This document shows positions 5,254 to 5,961 of a DNA stretch of 5,961 bases, piece by piece (the first letter of the stretch is position 1; every line of letters starts with the position of its first letter). Source of the stretch: Actinomycetes bacterium (GTDB lineage Bacteria; Actinomycetota; Actinomycetes; Actinomycetales; Cellulomonadaceae); assembly GCA_023418375.1 (NCBI GenBank), contig JAEZZV010000319.1, positions 1-5,961 on the forward strand. The letters are read 5' to 3'. Under the pieces are notes generated by a model, which made no database searches, was not told the origin of the DNA, and saw only the letters and a program-made list of their open reading frames with translations. The position numbers were made by a program, and so were the translations under genes.

Positions 5254-5291
5254 CGGGTGCCGGTCAGCCCGACCGGAACGGCTGGCACCCG
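5254..5291 (-). repeat. Hairpin in the groES 5' leader
   Basis: CGGGTGCC (5254-5261) and GGCACCCG (5284-5291) are perfect 8-bp complements. Inside them a second stem, GACCGG with CCGGTC (5271-5276 and 5260-5265), closes a 5-base loop and competes for two base pairs. The element lies within the predicted leader, about 75-112 bases before the start codon, and shares bases with the downstream CIRCE. It may affect mRNA stability or heat-dependent translation; that is inference. Confidence 0.45.
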
Positions 5292-5308
5292 CCGGGGCGG
5301 AGTGCTAC
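5282..5308. promoter_or_regulatory. CIRCE operator, start-proximal copy
   Basis: Reads CTGGCACCC-N9-GAGTGCTAC, against the HrcA operator consensus TTAGCACTC-N9-GAGTGCTAA. That is 6/9 in the left arm and 8/9 in the right arm with the exact 9-base spacer. It covers the predicted groES transcription start (about 5307). Confidence 0.75.
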
Positions 5309-5313
5309 CGAGC

Positions 5314-5342
5314 AATCTAGAGCCGGGTTAGCACTCAGTCAA
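5314..5342 (-). promoter_or_regulatory. groES housekeeping-type promoter
   Basis: On the minus strand the -35 is TTGACT (5342-5337) and the -10 is TAGATT (5319-5314), separated by exactly 17 bases. The start is predicted near 5307, giving a leader of about 128 bases. The -35 lies inside the spacer of the upstream CIRCE and the start site inside the other, so repressor binding should block RNA polymerase. Confidence 0.8.
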
Positions 5343-5354
5343 CGCGAGTGCCAG
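5328..5354. promoter_or_regulatory. CIRCE operator, promoter-proximal copy
   Basis: Reads TTAGCACTC-N9-GAGTGCCAG: 9/9 match in the left arm, 7/9 in the right arm, and the exact 9-base spacer of the HrcA operator. It overlaps the groES -35 hexamer and part of the spacer. Confidence 0.88.
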
Positions 5355-5415
5355 CCGACGCCGGGCGTCCGCACCCGCGTGGGCGCCGAGCCGCACCGCC
5401 GAGCGTCGTGCGTGC

Positions 5416-5420
5416 GAGGA
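5416..5420 (+). promoter_or_regulatory. Ribosome binding site of the methyltransferase gene
   Basis: GAGGA ends eight bases before the GTG at 5429 and is the reason for choosing that start over the in-frame GTG at 5408. No clear promoter is seen between the CIRCE pair and this site. Confidence 0.6.
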
Positions 5421-5428
5421 TCGGGCCC

Positions 5429-5961
5429 GTGGATCCGGAGACGCTGTCGCTGCTGCTCAGCCCCGACGGCTGGGCCCTGCTCGGGGCGCTCCCGCCGTAC
5501 GACGAGCGCCTCGCGCTCCCCCTCGGCGAGCGGCTCCGCAAGGAGGGCCTGGACCCGCGGCTCGTCGCCGGCGCGCTGACCCAGTCGCGCCTGCGGGCGC
5601 AGGGCCGCGCGAAGTTCGCCGACTTCGCCGACGGCATGCTCTTCACCCCGGCGGGGCTCGAGCAGGCCACCCGGCTCACGGTCGGCGCCCGCCACGCGCG
5701 GCGCTACCAGGCCGCCGGCTGCACGCGCGTCGCGGACCTGACCTGCGGCATCGGCGGGGACGCGATGGCGATGGCAGCCCTCGGCCTCGGCGTGCTGGCC
5801 TGCGACGTGGACGAGCTCACCGCGGCGATCGCCACCGTCAACCTGCGGCACTTCCCCGAGGCGACCGTCCGGCACGCCGACGGCCTGGCGCTCGATCTCG
5901 CGGCCGAGGGCGTCGACGGCGCGTTCGCCGACCCGGCCCGACGGACCGCCGAGGGCCGGCG
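5429..5961 (+). CDS. Class I SAM-dependent methyltransferase (incomplete, runs off the window)
   Basis: The reading frame is open from the GTG at 5429 to the window end (177 complete codons). The first about 95 residues are helical and charged (PDGWALLGALPPYDE at 12-26, RAKFADFADGMLFT at 60-73). A SAM-binding Rossmann fold follows: motif I VADLTCGIGGD (101-111), the acidic end of strand 2 CDVDE (125-129), and a motif IV-like FADPARR (166-172). The combination of TCGIGGD and DPARR recalls actinobacterial methyltransferases of about 400 residues with a C-terminal THUMP-like domain, probably RNA-modifying, but that part lies outside the window and the substrate is unknown. Start choice rests on the GAGGA site. 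It is divergent from groES, and the 249-bp gap carries the CIRCE pair. It is not clear whether HrcA affects this gene. Confidence 0.85.
   Translation, partial: MDPETLSLLLSPDGWALLGALPPYDERLALPLGERLRKEGLDPRLVAGALTQSRLRAQGRAKFADFADGMLFTPAGLEQATRLTVGARHARRYQAAGCTRVADLTCGIGGDAMAMAALGLGVLACDVDELTAAIATVNLRHFPEATVRHADGLALDLAAEGVDGAFADPARRTAEGR

Noticed and set aside
5180..5428. HspR/HAIR-type heat-shock operator near groES
   Set aside because: No CTTGAGT-N7-ACTCAAG-like inverted repeat is seen; the visible operators are of the CIRCE type.

Overview
The window comes from a very GC-rich actinobacterium. Base composition, a WhiB-family iron-sulfur regulator, a BldM-type regulator, leaderless-style promoters and HrcA/CIRCE heat-shock sites all point that way. 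The gene content and protein style fit Micrococcales (for example a Cellulomonas-like genus), but the genus is an inference.

Layout from left to right. Positions 36-2410 (minus strand) hold guaB (IMP dehydrogenase) and, overlapping its stop by 4 bp, an inositol-monophosphatase-family phosphatase; the two look like one translationally coupled operon with an apparently leaderless guaB promoter. Positions 2525-3160 (minus) encode a BldM-type NarL/FixJ response regulator with a degenerate receiver domain. Positions 3324-4277 (minus) encode a MerR-type regulator with a CarH/LitR-like layout whose cobalamin-ligand motifs look lost. A 236-bp divergent control region (4278-4513) separates it from a WhiB3/WhiD-class gene (4514-4804, plus) with a near-consensus sigma-70-type promoter. 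A perfect 38-bp palindrome serves as the shared terminator of whiB and the convergent groES (4886-5179, minus). The groES control region carries two CIRCE operators placed as mirror images about the -10 box. The window ends inside a plus-strand class I SAM-dependent methyltransferase (5429-5961, incomplete).

The order groES - whiB - regulators - guaB resembles the region known from Streptomyces (groES, whiD, bldM, an ECF sigma gene, guaB) and Mycobacterium (groES, whiB3, sigD, guaB2). So this is mostly a conserved chromosomal neighbourhood rather than an island. Here no sigma gene lies between bldM and guaB, and a MerR-type gene lies between whiB and bldM. The region joins purine synthesis, redox- or development-linked regulators and protein folding. 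I see no mobile element, CRISPR array, tRNA or rRNA, and no gene-free stretch above 300 bases. I found no clearly undescribed multi-gene system; the most unusual points are the mirror-image CIRCE pair, the B12-less MerR protein and the degenerate BldM-type receiver.
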